From: Halomonas sp. ML-15
GTDB taxonomy: Bacteria > Pseudomonadota > Gammaproteobacteria > Pseudomonadales > Halomonadaceae
Assembly: GCF_014779595.1 (NCBI RefSeq)
Contig: NZ_JACXZT010000017.1
Span: 151,125 to 215,124, forward strand
Direction of reading: 5' to 3'
Length of the DNA: 64,000 nucleotides
Position 1 is the first letter of the stretch. Each line of letters starts with the position of its first letter. The notes under the pieces are model-generated. The model searched no databases. It was given only the letters and a program-made list of their open reading frames with translations, and was not told the DNA's origin. This document shows positions 31,191 through 42,488 of this stretch, piece by piece. The position numbers were made by a program, and so were the translations under genes.

Positions 31191-32531
31191 CTACCCTCCC
31201 GAGAGTGCCAGGGCCAGATACCCCGCCGGCACCGCCAGCAGCAGGCTCAGCGCTACGCGCATGAACCACACCGCTACGATGCGCGCCACCGACAGCGGAA
31301 TGCTGGTGGAGAGGATGCAGGGGATCGATGCCGAAAAGAACAGCACGCCGGATACCGACACCACTCCCGCGGCGAAGCGCGCCACGAACTCGGCTTCCGC
31401 CATCAATAGCGCCGGCAGGAACATCTCGGCCAGCCCCGCCGCCGACGCCTGGGCCAGAGCCGCGCCATCCTCGAGTCCCCAGATCGCCACGAACGGGTAG
31501 AACAGCCAGCCCAGCCACTCGAACAGCGGCGTGTACTTGGCCAGCAGCAGGCCCAGCAGCCCTACCGACATGATCGAGGGCAGGATGCTGATCGCCATTA
31601 CCAGCCCCTCGCGCACATTGAGCGCCACGCTGCGGTGCAGGCCCGGCGCCCGTTCGGCGACCTCGAGCCCGGTGCGCCAGGCGGTAGCCAAGCGCTTGCC
31701 CGGCACGGCCTCCGGCTCACCATCAGGCTTGCTGTCATCCATACGCGACAGCGGCGGCAGACGCACCGTCACGGCGGTAACGATGAAGGTGATGGCCAGG
31801 GTCAGCCAGAAGTAGAGGTTCCACACGCTCATCAGGTCCAGGGTGCGCGCCACGATGATCATGAAGGTCGCCGATACCGTGGAGAAGCCGGTGGCGATGA
31901 TCGCCGCCTCCCGCGCCGAATACTGCCCCGCCTGATAGACACGATTGGTGATCAGCAGGCCAATCGAGTAGCTGCCGACGAAGGACGCCACGGCATCGAT
32001 GGCGCTGCGCCCAGGGGTGCGCCAGACCGGTCGCATGATCGGCTGCAGCAATACCCCGATCAGCTCCAGCAGGCCATAGCTGATCAGCAGCGCCAGAAAC
32101 ACCGCGCCGATCGGCACGATCAGCCCTACCGGGATTACCAGCCGCTCGAACAGGAACGGCAGCATATCCGGCTCATGTAGAAACCCCGGCCCCCAACCGG
32201 TCATGGCCATTAGCGCCGCCGCCACCCCGGCGATCTTCAATACGCTGAAGATGCGCTCGGTAAGGCTGCGGTTCCAGTAGCCCTTGATCAGCGGATAGGC
32301 GGCACCGGCCACGATCAGCGCCAGGGCATAGAAGCCGCTCAGGTCGCCGAGCAGCGTGCGGGCCCCGGTGACCATATGGTCGAGCAGGATGGTGGTGTTA
32401 CCGGCGATGGTGACCGGCACGAAGAAGATCAGGATACCCAGCGCACTGGGCAGAAACAGCTTGAGCACCGTGGCAGGCCGAGCGACGGCCTTTGAACGGC
32501 GCCCATCGGCCGCCGTGTGTTGGTCCGGCAT
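31191..32531 (-). CDS. YjiH-family membrane protein, candidate hut transporter
   Basis: About 446 residues with 8-11 membrane helices. It fits the YjiH family with a nucleoside-transporter-gate-like core (LIVPIGAVFLALLISYGLLELIGVLLQPIM, where the gate repeat lies, and ASFVGSYSIGLLITNRVYQAG). No substrate is proven for the family. A HutC-type palindrome lies in its promoter region, and the gene is between hutC and hutI. Uptake of histidine, urocanate or a related compound is therefore a fair guess. The start at 32531 is preceded by GGAGGGG; the longer reading to 32636 runs through the operator and is rejected. Confidence 0.82.
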   Translation of the reverse strand: MPDQHTAADGRRSKAVARPATVLKLFLPSALGILIFFVPVTIAGNTTILLDHMVTGARTLLGDLSGFYALALIVAGAAYPLIKGYWNRSLTERIFSVLKIAGVAAALMAMTGWGPGFLHEPDMLPFLFERLVIPVGLIVPIGAVFLALLISYGLLELIGVLLQPIMRPVWRTPGRSAIDAVASFVGSYSIGLLITNRVYQAGQYSAREAAIIATGFSTVSATFMIIVARTLDLMSVWNLYFWLTLAITFIVTAVTVRLPPLSRMDDSKPDGEPEAVPGKRLATAWRTGLEVAERAPGLHRSVALNVREGLVMAISILPSIMSVGLLGLLLAKYTPLFEWLGWLFYPFVAIWGLEDGAALAQASAAGLAEMFLPALLMAEAEFVARFAAGVVSVSGVLFFSASIPCILSTSIPLSVARIVAVWFMRVALSLLLAVPAGYLALALSGG

Positions 32532-32604
32532 GGGGAGCCCCTCCCTCTCATTGTGTTGTTGGCGGTGGTAGGAAATCGCATGGCCAGCGTTGGCATCGAT
32601 AATA

Positions 32605-32614
32605 TGTATATACA
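32605..32614. promoter_or_regulatory. HutC-type operator upstream of the YjiH-type gene
   Basis: A perfect 10-bp palindrome TGTATATACA, with TATT before and TATTAT after it on the minus strand. The TATTAT is a possible -10 box. The core is the same as that upstream of hutI and agrees with known HutC sites in pseudomonads. The site would let HutC repress the transporter gene. Confidence 0.7.
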
Positions 32615-32808
32615 ATACACAGAAAGACATCGCCATTCCCCATCGCCAAACAGCGCCTATACTTTGGTCTTATGCAGACCTCAGCCAGACGCTATCCGGT
32701 ATCGAAGCAGATATTTAAAACCCAATAAAATCAATTAAATATATAAATATCATCGTTCGCTGACGGCGCCACACTCGTCGCCGTCTCGAGACCGATGCAA
32801 CGCGCCAC

Positions 32809-32845
32809 TTGACGTCATGGCAGGGCTTCGCTAAATGTATATACA
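32809..32845 (+). promoter_or_regulatory. Predicted hutI promoter overlapped by a HutC-type operator
   Basis: TTGACG at 32809-32814 is followed after 17 bases by TAAATG at 32832-32837. The palindrome TGTATATACA occupies 32836-32845, overlapping the downstream edge of the -10. Repressor binding there would block RNA polymerase. The hutI ribosome site AGGAGG begins 23 bases after the operator. Confidence 0.6.
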
Positions 32846-32873
32846 AACACATCATCCTAGTCAGGAGGCCAGC

Positions 32874-34094
32874 ATGCCAGCGCACCCGACCAATGCCCTG
32901 CTATGGCGCGACGTCACGCTCTTCGACGGCCATCGCACTCACCCCGAGCCGATGGCGGTGATCGTCGAGGGCGACCGCATCGCACAGGTGGCACCCATGG
33001 CCGAGACAGACGCCGCGCAGCTCGCCGCCTGCCGCGAGATGGCCCGCGGCGGCGTCCTGACCCCCGGCCTAGTGGATTGCCACACCCACCTGGTGTTTGG
33101 CGGTTCGCGGGCCGATGAATTCGAGCAGCGCCTCGAAGGCGTCAGCTATGAGGAGATCGCCCGCCGCGGCGGCGGCATCCTCAGCACGGTCAACGCCACC
33201 CGCGCGGCCAGCGAGGAGGCGTTGTTCGAGGCCGCGCGACCACGCCTCGAGGCGTTGATGGCCGACGGCGTGACCACAGTAGAGATCAAGTCCGGCTATG
33301 GCCTGACGCTAAACGACGAACTCAAGATGCTGCGCGTGGCTCGGCGCCTGGGCGAGGCACTGCCGGTGCGGGTGGTCACCACCCTGCTCGGCGCCCACGC
33401 CCTGCCGCCGGAATTCAAGGACGACAGCGACGGCTATATCGACGTGGTGTGCGAGGAGATGATTCCGGCCGCCGTTGCCGAAGGCCTGGCCGACGCCGTC
33501 GACGTATTCTGCGAGAAGATCGCCTTCTCGGTGGCCCAGTGCGAGCGGGTCTTTGCCGCCGCCAAGGCCCACGGACTGCCGATCAAGGCCCACGCCGAGC
33601 AGCTCTCCAACCTGGGGGGCAGCGCCGCGGCGGCACGCCATGGCGCCCTCTCAGCCGACCATATCGAGTACCTCGATGAGGCCGGCGTGGCCGCGCTACG
33701 CGAGGCCGGCAGCGTCGCCGTACTGCTGCCCGGCGCCTTCCACACCCTGCGCGAGACCCAGCTGCCGCCCATCGACACCCTGCGCCGCGCCGGCGTGCCG
33801 ATGGCCGTAGCCACCGACGCCAACCCCGGCAGTTCGCCGATCTTCAACCCGACCCTGATGCTCAACTTCGCCTGCACCCTGTTCCGCCTCACGCCCCAGG
33901 AAGCGCTGGCCGGCATGACCGCTCACGGTGCCCAGGCGTTGGGGTTGGCAGATCGAGGGTTGGGACGAATCGAGGCCGACGCCCCCGCGGACCTCTGCCT
34001 ATGGGATGTCGACACCCCGGCGGCGCTGGCCTATGCCGTGCAGCCCGGCCGCCTGCGCCAGCGGATCTACGGTGGAGAGTTGAGCCATGGATAA
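32874..34094 (+). CDS. hutI: Imidazolonepropionase
   Basis: About 406 residues from ATG at 32874, which is preceded by AGGAGG. The amidohydrolase metal site starts with [13 protein letters not shown], the next histidine lies in HAEQLSN (substrate and metal face), and DANPGSSP carries the metal-site aspartate. It hydrolyses imidazolone-5-propionate to N-formimidoyl-glutamate. It opens the operon hutI-hutG-hutU-(element)-hutH and overlaps hutG by eight bases. Operator and promoter are described separately. Confidence 0.96.
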   Translation: MPAHPTNALLWRDVTLFDGHRTHPEPMAVIVEGDRIAQVAPMAETDAAQLAACREMARGGVLTPGLVDCHTHLVFGGSRADEFEQRLEGVSYEEIARRGGGILSTVNATRAASEEALFEAARPRLEALMADGVTTVEIKSGYGLTLNDELKMLRVARRLGEALPVRVVTTLLGAHALPPEFKDDSDGYIDVVCEEMIPAAVAEGLADAVDVFCEKIAFSVAQCERVFAAAKAHGLPIKAHAEQLSNLGGSAAAARHGALSADHIEYLDEAGVAALREAGSVAVLLPGAFHTLRETQLPPIDTLRRAGVPMAVATDANPGSSPIFNPTLMLNFACTLFRLTPQEALAGMTAHGAQALGLADRGLGRIEADAPADLCLWDVDTPAALAYAVQPGRLRQRIYGGELSHG

Positions 34095-35031
34095 AACCAT
34101 CGATATGTCGCCCTGGGCCGGCCGCGAGGATCCCGAGGCCGACAGCCTGCGCTGGCACCAGACGATTCAGCCGCTGACGGCCGCCAGCCCCGCCGGCGTC
34201 GCGCTACTTGGCTTCGCCTGCGATGCCGGCGTGGCCCGTAACAAGGGCCGTATTGGCGCCGCCAAGGGCCCCCGCGCCCTGCGCAAGGCGCTCGCCTCGC
34301 TGGCCTGGCATCGACAGGCTCCGGCCTACGATGCCGGCGATGTCACCTGCCATAGCGATGCCGATATGGAAGCCACCCAGGCGCGGCTCGCCGACCGCCT
34401 AGCCACTCTGCTCGCCGCAGGCCACCTGCCGGTGGCGCTGGGGGGCGGCCACGAGATCGCCTTTGCCAGCTGGTCGGGGCTGGCACGCCACCTGGAAGCC
34501 CAGGGCGATAACGCGCCCAAGGTCGGCATCATCAATCTCGATGCCCACTTAGACCTGCGCGACCCCGCCCATGTGCGCTCCTCCGGCACCCCCTTCGCGC
34601 AGATCGCCGCCGAGTGCCACAGCCGCAACTGGCCGTTCCGCTACGCCTGCCTTGGCGTCAGCCGTGCCGCCAATACCCGCGCCCTGTTCAGCCGCGCGCG
34701 CGAACTGGGGGTGCTGGTACGCGAAGATCGCGAGATCGATGCCAAGGGACTGGATGCCGTGGTCAGGGACCTGCAGCGCTTTATGGCGCGCTGCGACCAC
34801 CTCTACCTGACCATCGACCTCGACGTGCTGCCTGCCGCCGAGGCACCCGGGGTCAGTGCACCAGCGGCACGCGGTGTCTCGCTGGCCCTGATCGAGCCGC
34901 TTATTGAAGCGGTACGCGATAGCGGCAAGCTGCGTCTCGCCGACCTCGCCGAGCTCAACCCCGATCTTGATATCGACCACCGTACCGCCCGAGCGGCGGC
35001 GCGGCTGGTACACCACCTAACGTTGAACTGA
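34087..35031 (+). CDS. hutG: Formimidoylglutamase
   Basis: The 314-residue ureohydrolase-family protein has the Mn-binding motifs [14 protein letters not shown] and TIDLDVLP, as in arginase. In the hut context it hydrolyses N-formimidoyl-glutamate to glutamate and formamide, giving the four-step pathway. Agmatinase is ruled out by context rather than by sequence alone. It overlaps hutI by eight bases and is 17 bases from hutU, so the three are translationally close. Confidence 0.95.
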   Translation: MDKTIDMSPWAGREDPEADSLRWHQTIQPLTAASPAGVALLGFACDAGVARNKGRIGAAKGPRALRKALASLAWHRQAPAYDAGDVTCHSDADMEATQARLADRLATLLAAGHLPVALGGGHEIAFASWSGLARHLEAQGDNAPKVGIINLDAHLDLRDPAHVRSSGTPFAQIAAECHSRNWPFRYACLGVSRAANTRALFSRARELGVLVREDREIDAKGLDAVVRDLQRFMARCDHLYLTIDLDVLPAAEAPGVSAPAARGVSLALIEPLIEAVRDSGKLRLADLAELNPDLDIDHRTARAAARLVHHLTLN

Positions 35032-35048
35032 CCTCACAGGAGACCGCC

Positions 35049-36737
<1,689 letters not shown>

Positions 36738-36765
36738 CGACAGTCACAAGCAATGCCATATGCCC

Positions 36766-36877
36766 AGGAGCGCCGGGGGCAGGCCGTAGAGGAGGTTTGC
36801 GCCATGGATGGCGCAAGGTAGCGCCCAGGGATGGGTTTACAGCGCCTCCTCGCAGGCCTGCCGCCGGAACAGCTCCT
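36766..36877. repeat. Nested inverted-repeat element between hutU and hutH
   Basis: Three nested pairs of arms are visible. The outer pair is AGGAGC (36766) with GCTCCT (36872). The middle arms are 18 bases at 36778-36795 and 36845-36862, paired at 15 of 18 positions. Within them lies a perfect TTGCGCCAT/ATGGCGCAA hairpin with a 2-base loop (36797-36816). The whole would fold into a long stem in RNA or DNA. It lies in the middle of an operon and has no coding potential. It looks like a dispersed extragenic element or an attenuator; other copies in the genome were not searched. Confidence 0.7.
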
Positions 36878-36959
36878 ACGCCAACGAGCTTCCAAACGCG
36901 CTGAGAGCCAGATCAGTTCAGCGCGAGCAACGACACGCTTCTTAAAAGAGATTCACCGC

Positions 36960-38510
36960 ATGTCATATCTCGAGATTCAACCCGGCAAGATGACCCTGGC
37001 CCAGGCCCGCCAGGTCTTCGAGGCACCCATCCCGGTCAGCCTGCCCGACAGCGCCAACGCCGCTATTCAGCAGGCCGTGGACTGCGTCAACCAGGTGGTG
37101 GCCGATGATCGCACCGTCTACGGCATCAACACCGGCTTCGGCCTGCTCGCCCAGACCCGTATCGCCCACGAGCACCTCGAAGACCTGCAGCGCTCGCTGG
37201 TGCTCTCCCACTCCACCGGCGTCGGCGCGCCCATGGACGACGCCCTGGTGCGGCTGATCATGGTGCTCAAGGTCAATAGCCTGGCCCGCGGCTTCTCCGG
37301 CATCCGCCGCGATGTGCTGGATGCCCTGATCGCCCTGATCAACGCCGAGGTCTATCCACACATCCCCCTCAAGGGCTCGGTAGGCGCCTCCGGCGACCTG
37401 GCCCCCCTCGCCCATATGAGTGCGGTACTGCTCGGCGAGGGCAAAGCCCGCTACCAAGGTGAATGGCTGCCCGCTCGCCAGGCACTGGAGATCGCCGGTC
37501 TCGAGCCCATCACCCTGGCCCCCAAGGAGGGGCTGGCGCTGCTCAACGGCACCCAGGTCTCCTGCGCCTATGCGCTCAAGGGGCTGTTCGACGCCGAAGA
37601 CCTCTACGCCGCCGCCACGGTATGCGGCTCACTGACGGTAGAGGCCACCCTCAGCTCACGCTCCCCCTTCGATGCCCGTATCCATGAGGCGCGCGGCCAG
37701 CAGGGCCAGCTCGACGCCGCCGCGGCCTACCGTCATCTGCTCGGCGAGCGCAGCGACATCAGCGACACCCATATCGACTGCGACAAGGTGCAGGACCCCT
37801 ATTCGCTACGCTGTCAGCCGCAAGTGATGGGCGCCTGCCTGACCCAGCTGCGCCAGGCCGCTGAGGTGCTGGCCGTCGAGATCAATGCCGTCTCCGATAA
37901 CCCGCTGGTCTTCGCCGATAGCGGCGACATCATCTCCGGCGGCAACTTCCACGCCGAACCGGTGGCCATGGCCGCCGACAACCTGGCGCTGGCCATTGCC
38001 GAGATCGGCTCGCTCACCGAGCGGCGCGTGTCGCTGATGATGGACAAGCATATGTCGCAGCTGCCGCCCTTCCTGGTGGAGAACGGCGGGATCAACTCCG
38101 GTTTCATGATCGCCCAGGTGACGGCGGCGGCCTTGGCGAGCGAAAACAAGGCACTGTCGCATCCCCACAGCGTCGACAGCCTGCCGACCTCGGCCAATCA
38201 GGAGGATCACGTCTCCATGGCCCCGGCGGCCGGCAAGCGGCTGTGGGAGATGGCTGACAACGTGCGCGGCATCATTGCCATCGAGTGGCTGGCGGCCTGC
38301 CAGGGGCTCGACTTCCGCCAGGATGAGAGCGGCCAGCGCCTGCTCACTACCGAGGCCCTCGAGCAGGCGCGCTCAGCGCTGCGCGAACGCGTCGACTACT
38401 ACGCCAAGGACCGCTTCTTCGGCCCCGATATCGAAGCGGCCAGCAAGCTGCTCGCAGCGCGCACCTTGAGCGCGCTGGTGCCCGCGGATATGCTGCCCAG
38501 CGCGCGCTGA
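36960..38510 (+). CDS. hutH: Histidine ammonia-lyase
   Basis: The 516-residue protein contains the MIO-forming Ala-Ser-Gly in [16 protein letters not shown] and the family segments [19 protein letters not shown] and QEDHVSM. It deaminates histidine to urocanate. The start at 36960 (MSYLEIQPG) is preceded by AAGAGA; a longer reading would run into the inverted-repeat element. The order I-G-U-H puts the first enzyme of the pathway last, behind the structured element, which may lower its expression. Confidence 0.97.
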   Translation: MSYLEIQPGKMTLAQARQVFEAPIPVSLPDSANAAIQQAVDCVNQVVADDRTVYGINTGFGLLAQTRIAHEHLEDLQRSLVLSHSTGVGAPMDDALVRLIMVLKVNSLARGFSGIRRDVLDALIALINAEVYPHIPLKGSVGASGDLAPLAHMSAVLLGEGKARYQGEWLPARQALEIAGLEPITLAPKEGLALLNGTQVSCAYALKGLFDAEDLYAAATVCGSLTVEATLSSRSPFDARIHEARGQQGQLDAAAAYRHLLGERSDISDTHIDCDKVQDPYSLRCQPQVMGACLTQLRQAAEVLAVEINAVSDNPLVFADSGDIISGGNFHAEPVAMAADNLALAIAEIGSLTERRVSLMMDKHMSQLPPFLVENGGINSGFMIAQVTAAALASENKALSHPHSVDSLPTSANQEDHVSMAPAAGKRLWEMADNVRGIIAIEWLAACQGLDFRQDESGQRLLTTEALEQARSALRERVDYYAKDRFFGPDIEAASKLLAARTLSALVPADMLPSAR

Positions 38511-38537
38511 AGCGGCCGGCTGCACCGCTCGTTCGAA

Positions 38538-38564
38538 CACCCCGCGGCGCCTGGCCGCGGGGTG
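38538..38564 (+). terminator. Hairpin after hutH
   Basis: CACCCCGCGG and CCGCGGGGTG pair perfectly around a 7-base loop, 28 bases after the hutH stop. A U tract is missing, and the next gene begins 37 bases later, so it may only reduce read-through. Confidence 0.45.
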
Positions 38565-38600
38565 CGTCACCCCTGCTTGATCCAACCACAAGAGTGCTCC

Positions 38601-39947
38601 ATGAATGCCATCGTGCTGGCCATCCTGGTGATGGTCTCCCTGAGTCTTGCCCGCGTTTCCGTGGTCTTCGCGCTGATCGTCGCAACTCTGGTCGGCGGCT
38701 TGTTCGCCGGCATGCCGCTGGGCGAAATCCTCGACGCCTTCAACGACGGTCTTGGCAATGGCGCCACCATTGCCCTCTCCTACGCCGTGCTGGGTGCCTT
38801 CGCCGTGGCGCTATCGCGCTCGGGCATCACCGAGCTGCTGGCCAACCGAGCCATCGCCGGCCTCAATCTCGACAGCGACGGCGGCAACCGTCGACTGGTG
38901 GCCTACACCCTGCTGGCGGCACTGCTCGCCGCGGCGGTCAGCTCCCAGAACCTGATTCCGGTGCATATCGCCTTTATCCCGGTGCTGGTGCCGCCGCTGC
39001 TCAAGCTGATGAATCACCTCAACCTCGATCGGCGGGTAGCCGCCTGCGTCATTACCTTCGGCATCACCGCCCCTTACATGCTGCTGCCGGTGGGCTTCGG
39101 GGCGATCTTCCTCAACGATATACTGCTCGCCAACCTCAACGAGAGCGGTGCCGAGCTGGGCCTCGAAGTCACCCGCGGCATGGTGCCGATGGCAATGGTA
39201 ATTCCCATCGGCGGCATGGCGCTGGGCCTCGCCGTGGCGGTGCTGTTCAGCTATCGCAAGGGGCGCCACTACGAAGACCGCGACCTGGCCCACGGCGACG
39301 AGACGCCCGCCGAAGCGGCACGCCACCTGGCGACCTGGCAGAAGGTGGTACTGGCAGCTTCGCTAGTAGGGACCGTAGCGGTGCAGCTGCTGACCGGTTC
39401 AATGGTGCTGGGTGGGATCTTCGGCTTTGCCCTGCTGTCGGTGAGCGGTGTGTTCCGCTGGCACGAGCAGGACGGCATCTTCACCGAAGGCATGCGCATG
39501 ATGGCGCTGGTGGGCTTCATCATGATCTCGGCGGCGGGTTTTGCCAGCGTGATGCAGGCCAGCGGCGAGGTCGAGGGTCTGGTGGCGGGCTCCGCCGAGC
39601 TGATTGGTGACAACAAGGGATTGGCCGCCCTGGTCATGCTGCTGGTGGGGCTGTTCATCACCATGGGCATCGGCTCGTCATTCTCGACCATCCCCATTAT
39701 CGCCTCGCTGTACGTGCCGCTGGCGCTGGGCTTCGGCTTCTCGCCGCTGGCCACCATCGCGCTGGTGGGTACCGCCGCCGCCCTCGGGGACGCCGGCTCG
39801 CCGGCCTCGGACTCGACGCTGGGCCCCACCGCCGGCCTCAACGCCGACGGGCAGCATGATCATATCTGGGACACCGTGGTGCCTACCTTCCTGCACTACA
39901 ATATTCCGCTGATCGCCTTCGGCTGGATCGCCGCCATGATCCTTTGA
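38601..39947 (+). CDS. YuiF-like Na+/H+-antiporter-family transporter (possible histidine permease)
   Basis: About 448 residues, with ten or more membrane helices and a large internal repeat: [25 protein letters not shown] in the first half and [24 protein letters not shown] in the second. This is the YuiF/NhaC-like branch of the ion transporter superfamily, some members of which have been linked to histidine uptake. Position directly after hutH supports that role. The start ATG is at 38601, preceded by AAGAG. It is co-directional with the operon but behind a hairpin. Confidence 0.8.
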   Translation: MNAIVLAILVMVSLSLARVSVVFALIVATLVGGLFAGMPLGEILDAFNDGLGNGATIALSYAVLGAFAVALSRSGITELLANRAIAGLNLDSDGGNRRLVAYTLLAALLAAAVSSQNLIPVHIAFIPVLVPPLLKLMNHLNLDRRVAACVITFGITAPYMLLPVGFGAIFLNDILLANLNESGAELGLEVTRGMVPMAMVIPIGGMALGLAVAVLFSYRKGRHYEDRDLAHGDETPAEAARHLATWQKVVLAASLVGTVAVQLLTGSMVLGGIFGFALLSVSGVFRWHEQDGIFTEGMRMMALVGFIMISAAGFASVMQASGEVEGLVAGSAELIGDNKGLAALVMLLVGLFITMGIGSSFSTIPIIASLYVPLALGFGFSPLATIALVGTAAALGDAGSPASDSTLGPTAGLNADGQHDHIWDTVVPTFLHYNIPLIAFGWIAAMIL

Positions 39948-39963
39948 CAAGGTCGCCGGTTAT

Positions 39964-39981
39964 CCCGTCGCCTGCGGCGGG
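39964..39981 (+). terminator. Short hairpin after the YuiF-like gene
   Basis: CCCGTCGC and GCGGCGGG pair (one wobble) over a 2-base loop, 17 bases after the stop. There is no U tract. It separates the hut region from the antiporter operon. Confidence 0.3.
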
Positions 39982-40099
39982 CCTCGAACTGTCGCCTGGC
40001 GCTCCGCAGCCATCGCAGCGGTCCAGATTGAGCCAGGTCACGGCATCCCCACCGGGACTGTGCTACATCTAGGGGTCATCTCACCCATGGAGGACAGGG

Positions 40100-40684
40100 A
40101 TGACCCCACCATCGCCCGCGAACCATCAGCCCCCACCGCCCCCTCGCGGCGGCTCAGACGCGCAAGCACCGCAACGAACTACGACGGGAGACCCCGTCAG
40201 CGTCGTCGCATGGGCCGCGGTCCGGCTATCTGCCCGCCGCCTGGCGGGGCTCGCCCTGCTGTGGTGGGTGCTCACCGAGGGCAGCGCCTGGGCCTGGGGC
40301 GTCCCGGTGATCCTGATCACCGCCCTGGCCATGCCCCTCAGCGGTCTGTCACGGCTGCACCTGCCCGCCTGCCTGGCGCTCTGCCCAGTGGCGCTATGGC
40401 TGGCCCTGCGCGGCGGAGTACAGGTTGCCCTGCTGGCCTGTCGCCCCCGCCTGGACCTTCACAGCGCCGTGATCGACCACCGCTGGTCGTGCCTCCCCGA
40501 GGGGCCAGGGCGCCTGTTCATGGCCAGCCTGATCAACCTGATTCCGGGCACCCTGACAGTCCGCCTGGCAGCCGACAGGCTGGTGGTGCATGTGCTGCAC
40601 CTGACCCCGGCGACGACCCGCGACCTGGCAGTGCTGGAGCGCCGCATCGCCCGCCTGCATGCCGACCAGAAGGAGATCGACTGA
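40100..40684 (+). CDS. mnhE: Mrp-type Na+/H+ antiporter subunit E
   Basis: The 194-residue membrane protein has a proline-rich N-terminal tail of about 30 residues, then two or three helices and the MnhE signature LINLIPGTLTVRL near residue 150. The start is preceded by GGAGGACAGGG. The subunit supports assembly of the Mrp complex rather than ion conduction. It is first in the operon (order E-F-G-B-C-D), and the stop codon shares a base with the next start. The E-first order is that of archaeal Mbh-type modules. Confidence 0.9.
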   Translation: MTPPSPANHQPPPPPRGGSDAQAPQRTTTGDPVSVVAWAAVRLSARRLAGLALLWWVLTEGSAWAWGVPVILITALAMPLSGLSRLHLPACLALCPVALWLALRGGVQVALLACRPRLDLHSAVIDHRWSCLPEGPGRLFMASLINLIPGTLTVRLAADRLVVHVLHLTPATTRDLAVLERRIARLHADQKEID

Positions 40685-40974
40685 TGCCGCCTATCCTCGC
40701 CGCGATGCTGCTGCTGGCTTGCGCGACGGTTGGCCTGTGGCGGATCTGGCGCGGTCCCACCAGCGTCGACCGCATGCTGGGTGCCGAGCAGCTCAGCACC
40801 CTGGCCATCGCCATCCTGCTGCTGCTCGGCACCCGCCTGGCACAACCGGCGCTGGTGGATGTCGCCCTGCTCTTCGGCCTGCTGGCCGCAGTGGCCACCG
40901 CAACCTTCGTGACCCGCACCTGGACACGACTGCACGAGGCGCAACGCCGCCCCGAGGAGGCCGAAGGTGACTGA
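40684..40974 (+). CDS. mnhF: Mrp-type antiporter subunit F
   Basis: The 96-residue protein has three helices and the MnhF signature RGPTSVDRMLGAEQLST. The start overlaps the mnhE stop (TGATG). A longer frame reading through from 40060 is out of phase with mnhE and is rejected. It is a small membrane subunit of the antiporter complex. The final bases overlap the GTG start of mnhG. Confidence 0.92.
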   Translation: MPPILAAMLLLACATVGLWRIWRGPTSVDRMLGAEQLSTLAIAILLLLGTRLAQPALVDVALLFGLLAAVATATFVTRTWTRLHEAQRRPEEAEGD

Positions 40975-41287
40975 GGGACTCGCCTTGATTGCCCCCTGGC
41001 TGATCGCCGCGGGGGTGCTCTTCTTCATGGCCGGAGCCCTTGGCCTGTGGCGCTTTCCCGATGTCTACTCGCGACTGCACGCCCTGACCAAGGCCGATAA
41101 TCTGGGACTTGGTTTGCTCTGCCTGGGGCTGGCCTGTCAGGCGGCCAGCGTCTCGGCAGCCCTCAAGATCCTGCTGGTCTGGGGACTCGTGCTGGTGGCC
41201 TCGAGCATCGGCGCTACCCTGATGGCCTCCACTGCCCTGGCCCGGGGGCTGCGTCCACGGACCCGACGGGGGTCGCGGGATTCGTGA
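40967..41287 (+). CDS. mnhG: Mrp-type antiporter subunit G
   Basis: The 106-residue protein has three helices and the MnhG signature LGLWRFPDVYSRLHALTKADNLG. It begins with GTG at 40967, overlapping mnhF by eight bases. It is a small subunit needed for complex assembly. The stop overlaps the start of the next gene, so translation is coupled. Confidence 0.93.
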   Translation: MTEGLALIAPWLIAAGVLFFMAGALGLWRFPDVYSRLHALTKADNLGLGLLCLGLACQAASVSAALKILLVWGLVLVASSIGATLMASTALARGLRPRTRRGSRDS

Positions 41288-42210
41288 GCACTTTCATCAT
41301 CGGATTCGACCTGCTGCTGGGTGCCGGCCTGCTGTGGCTGGCCTGGCAGGCACTCTTCCACCCCAAGCCCTTCGCCGCCGTGGTGCACTTCATGGCCTTT
41401 GGCCTGGTGATGGCCCTGGTCTGGGTGCGTCTCGAGGCCCTCGATATTGCACTGGCCGAGGCCGCCATCGGCACCGGAGTCACCGGCGCCCTGCTGCTGG
41501 CGGCGCTAGGCCGGCTGCCCAATGGCGCGACGCCGCGACTCGCCCTGCGGCCCTGGCAGCGCCCGCCGGTCGCCCTGGCGCTGGGCGTCGTCCTGCTGCT
41601 CGGCCTGTGGCTGGCCTGGGTGGCCTGGCAGCTGCCGCGCCCCGGACTCAGCGCCGAGGTGACGGCGGCCCTGCCCGAGAGCGGCGTACGGCACCCGGTC
41701 ACAGCGGTACTACTGAATCTGCGCGCCCTCGACACGATGCTGGAGTTGGCGGTGATGCTAGGGGCGGTGTGGCTCGTCTGGTCGCTGGGCCCCGAGCTGC
41801 GACCCTATGCTCCGGCCACCGCCCTGCCGGGGCTGCCCGCCCTCACCCGGCTGCTGCATCCGCTCTTTCTGATGGTGCCGGCTTACCTGCTCTGGCGGGG
41901 CAGCCATGCCCCAGGGGGCGCCTTCCCCGCCGGTGCCGTGCTCGGCGCCGGCGGTGTCCTCCTTTTGCTGGCCGATGCCGTGCCCTGGATGCAACGCCCC
42001 GACCGTCAACCGCTGCTGCGCCTGTTGCTGAGCACCGGTCTGGTGCTGTTCCTGGGCCTGGCCCTCGGCGGCCTGCTGCTCACCGGCACCTTCTTCGCCA
42101 TCCCCGTGGCCATCGCCGCTCTGGCCATCCTCGTCGTGGAGGTGGCGGCGGCACTCTCCATCGCGCTGATGCTGATGGCCTGCTACCTCTACGGGGAGCC
42201 GGGACGATGA
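41284..42210 (+). CDS. DUF4040 (MbhD-like) + MnhB fusion subunit
   Basis: The 308-residue protein joins two parts. Residues 1 to about 80 match DUF4040/MbhD (ALFHPKPFAAVVHFMAFGLVMALVW, then LDIALAEAAIGTGVTGAL). After two more helices, residues from about 190 are MnhB-like (LMVPAYLLWRGSHAPGGAFPAGAV, the conserved glycine-rich loop). In canonical Mrp systems the DUF4040 part sits in the C-terminus of MrpA and MnhB is a separate protein. The gene starts with GTG and overlaps both neighbours by four bases. The system therefore carries this module without MrpA. Confidence 0.85.
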   Translation: MSTFIIGFDLLLGAGLLWLAWQALFHPKPFAAVVHFMAFGLVMALVWVRLEALDIALAEAAIGTGVTGALLLAALGRLPNGATPRLALRPWQRPPVALALGVVLLLGLWLAWVAWQLPRPGLSAEVTAALPESGVRHPVTAVLLNLRALDTMLELAVMLGAVWLVWSLGPELRPYAPATALPGLPALTRLLHPLFLMVPAYLLWRGSHAPGGAFPAGAVLGAGGVLLLLADAVPWMQRPDRQPLLRLLLSTGLVLFLGLALGGLLLTGTFFAIPVAIAALAILVVEVAAALSIALMLMACYLYGEPGR

Positions 42211-42488
42211 GCGGTTTCTTCGCGCTGCTCGCCGCGCTGCTGAGCGGCCTGGCGCTGCTCGGGCTGTTTCGCGCCACCAGCCTGTTGCGGCGGATCCTGG
42301 CGCTCAACGTGCTGGCCAGTGCGCTCTTTCTGCTGCTGGTGACCCTGGCCCACACCGAGGCGGGACTCGATCCGGTGCCCCATGCCATGGTGCTCACCGG
42401 GATCGTGGTGGCGGTAAGCACGACCGCCGCGGCGCTGGCGCTGATACTCCGCGCCACACACTCCCATCACGACGAGAGCGACCCTTGA
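42207..42488 (+). CDS. mnhC: Mrp-type antiporter subunit C (NuoK-like)
   Basis: The 93-residue protein has three helices typical of MnhC/NuoK: LNVLASALFLLLVTLA and LTGIVVAVSTTAAALAL. The start ATG overlaps the previous stop by four bases. It overlaps the next gene by four bases. The charged residues usual in NuoK were not assessed in detail. Confidence 0.9.
   Translation: MSGFFALLAALLSGLALLGLFRATSLLRRILALNVLASALFLLLVTLAHTEAGLDPVPHAMVLTGIVVAVSTTAAALALILRATHSHHDESDP

Larger units (their letters stand above)
32532..32873. other. Divergent hut regulatory region
   Basis: This 342-bp region lies between the YjiH-type gene and hutI. It contains two identical HutC-type palindromes 231 bp apart and, between them, a very AT-rich stretch (about 32705-32750, rich in A and T runs) that could bend or bind IHF. 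No supported coding sequence was found. Longer readings of the flanking genes run through the operators and are rejected. Confidence 0.6.

Noticed and set aside
40060-40974. Continuous frame from 40060 into mnhF
   Set aside because: The first part is out of phase with mnhE and lacks a ribosome site; only the mnhF part from 40684 matches a family.
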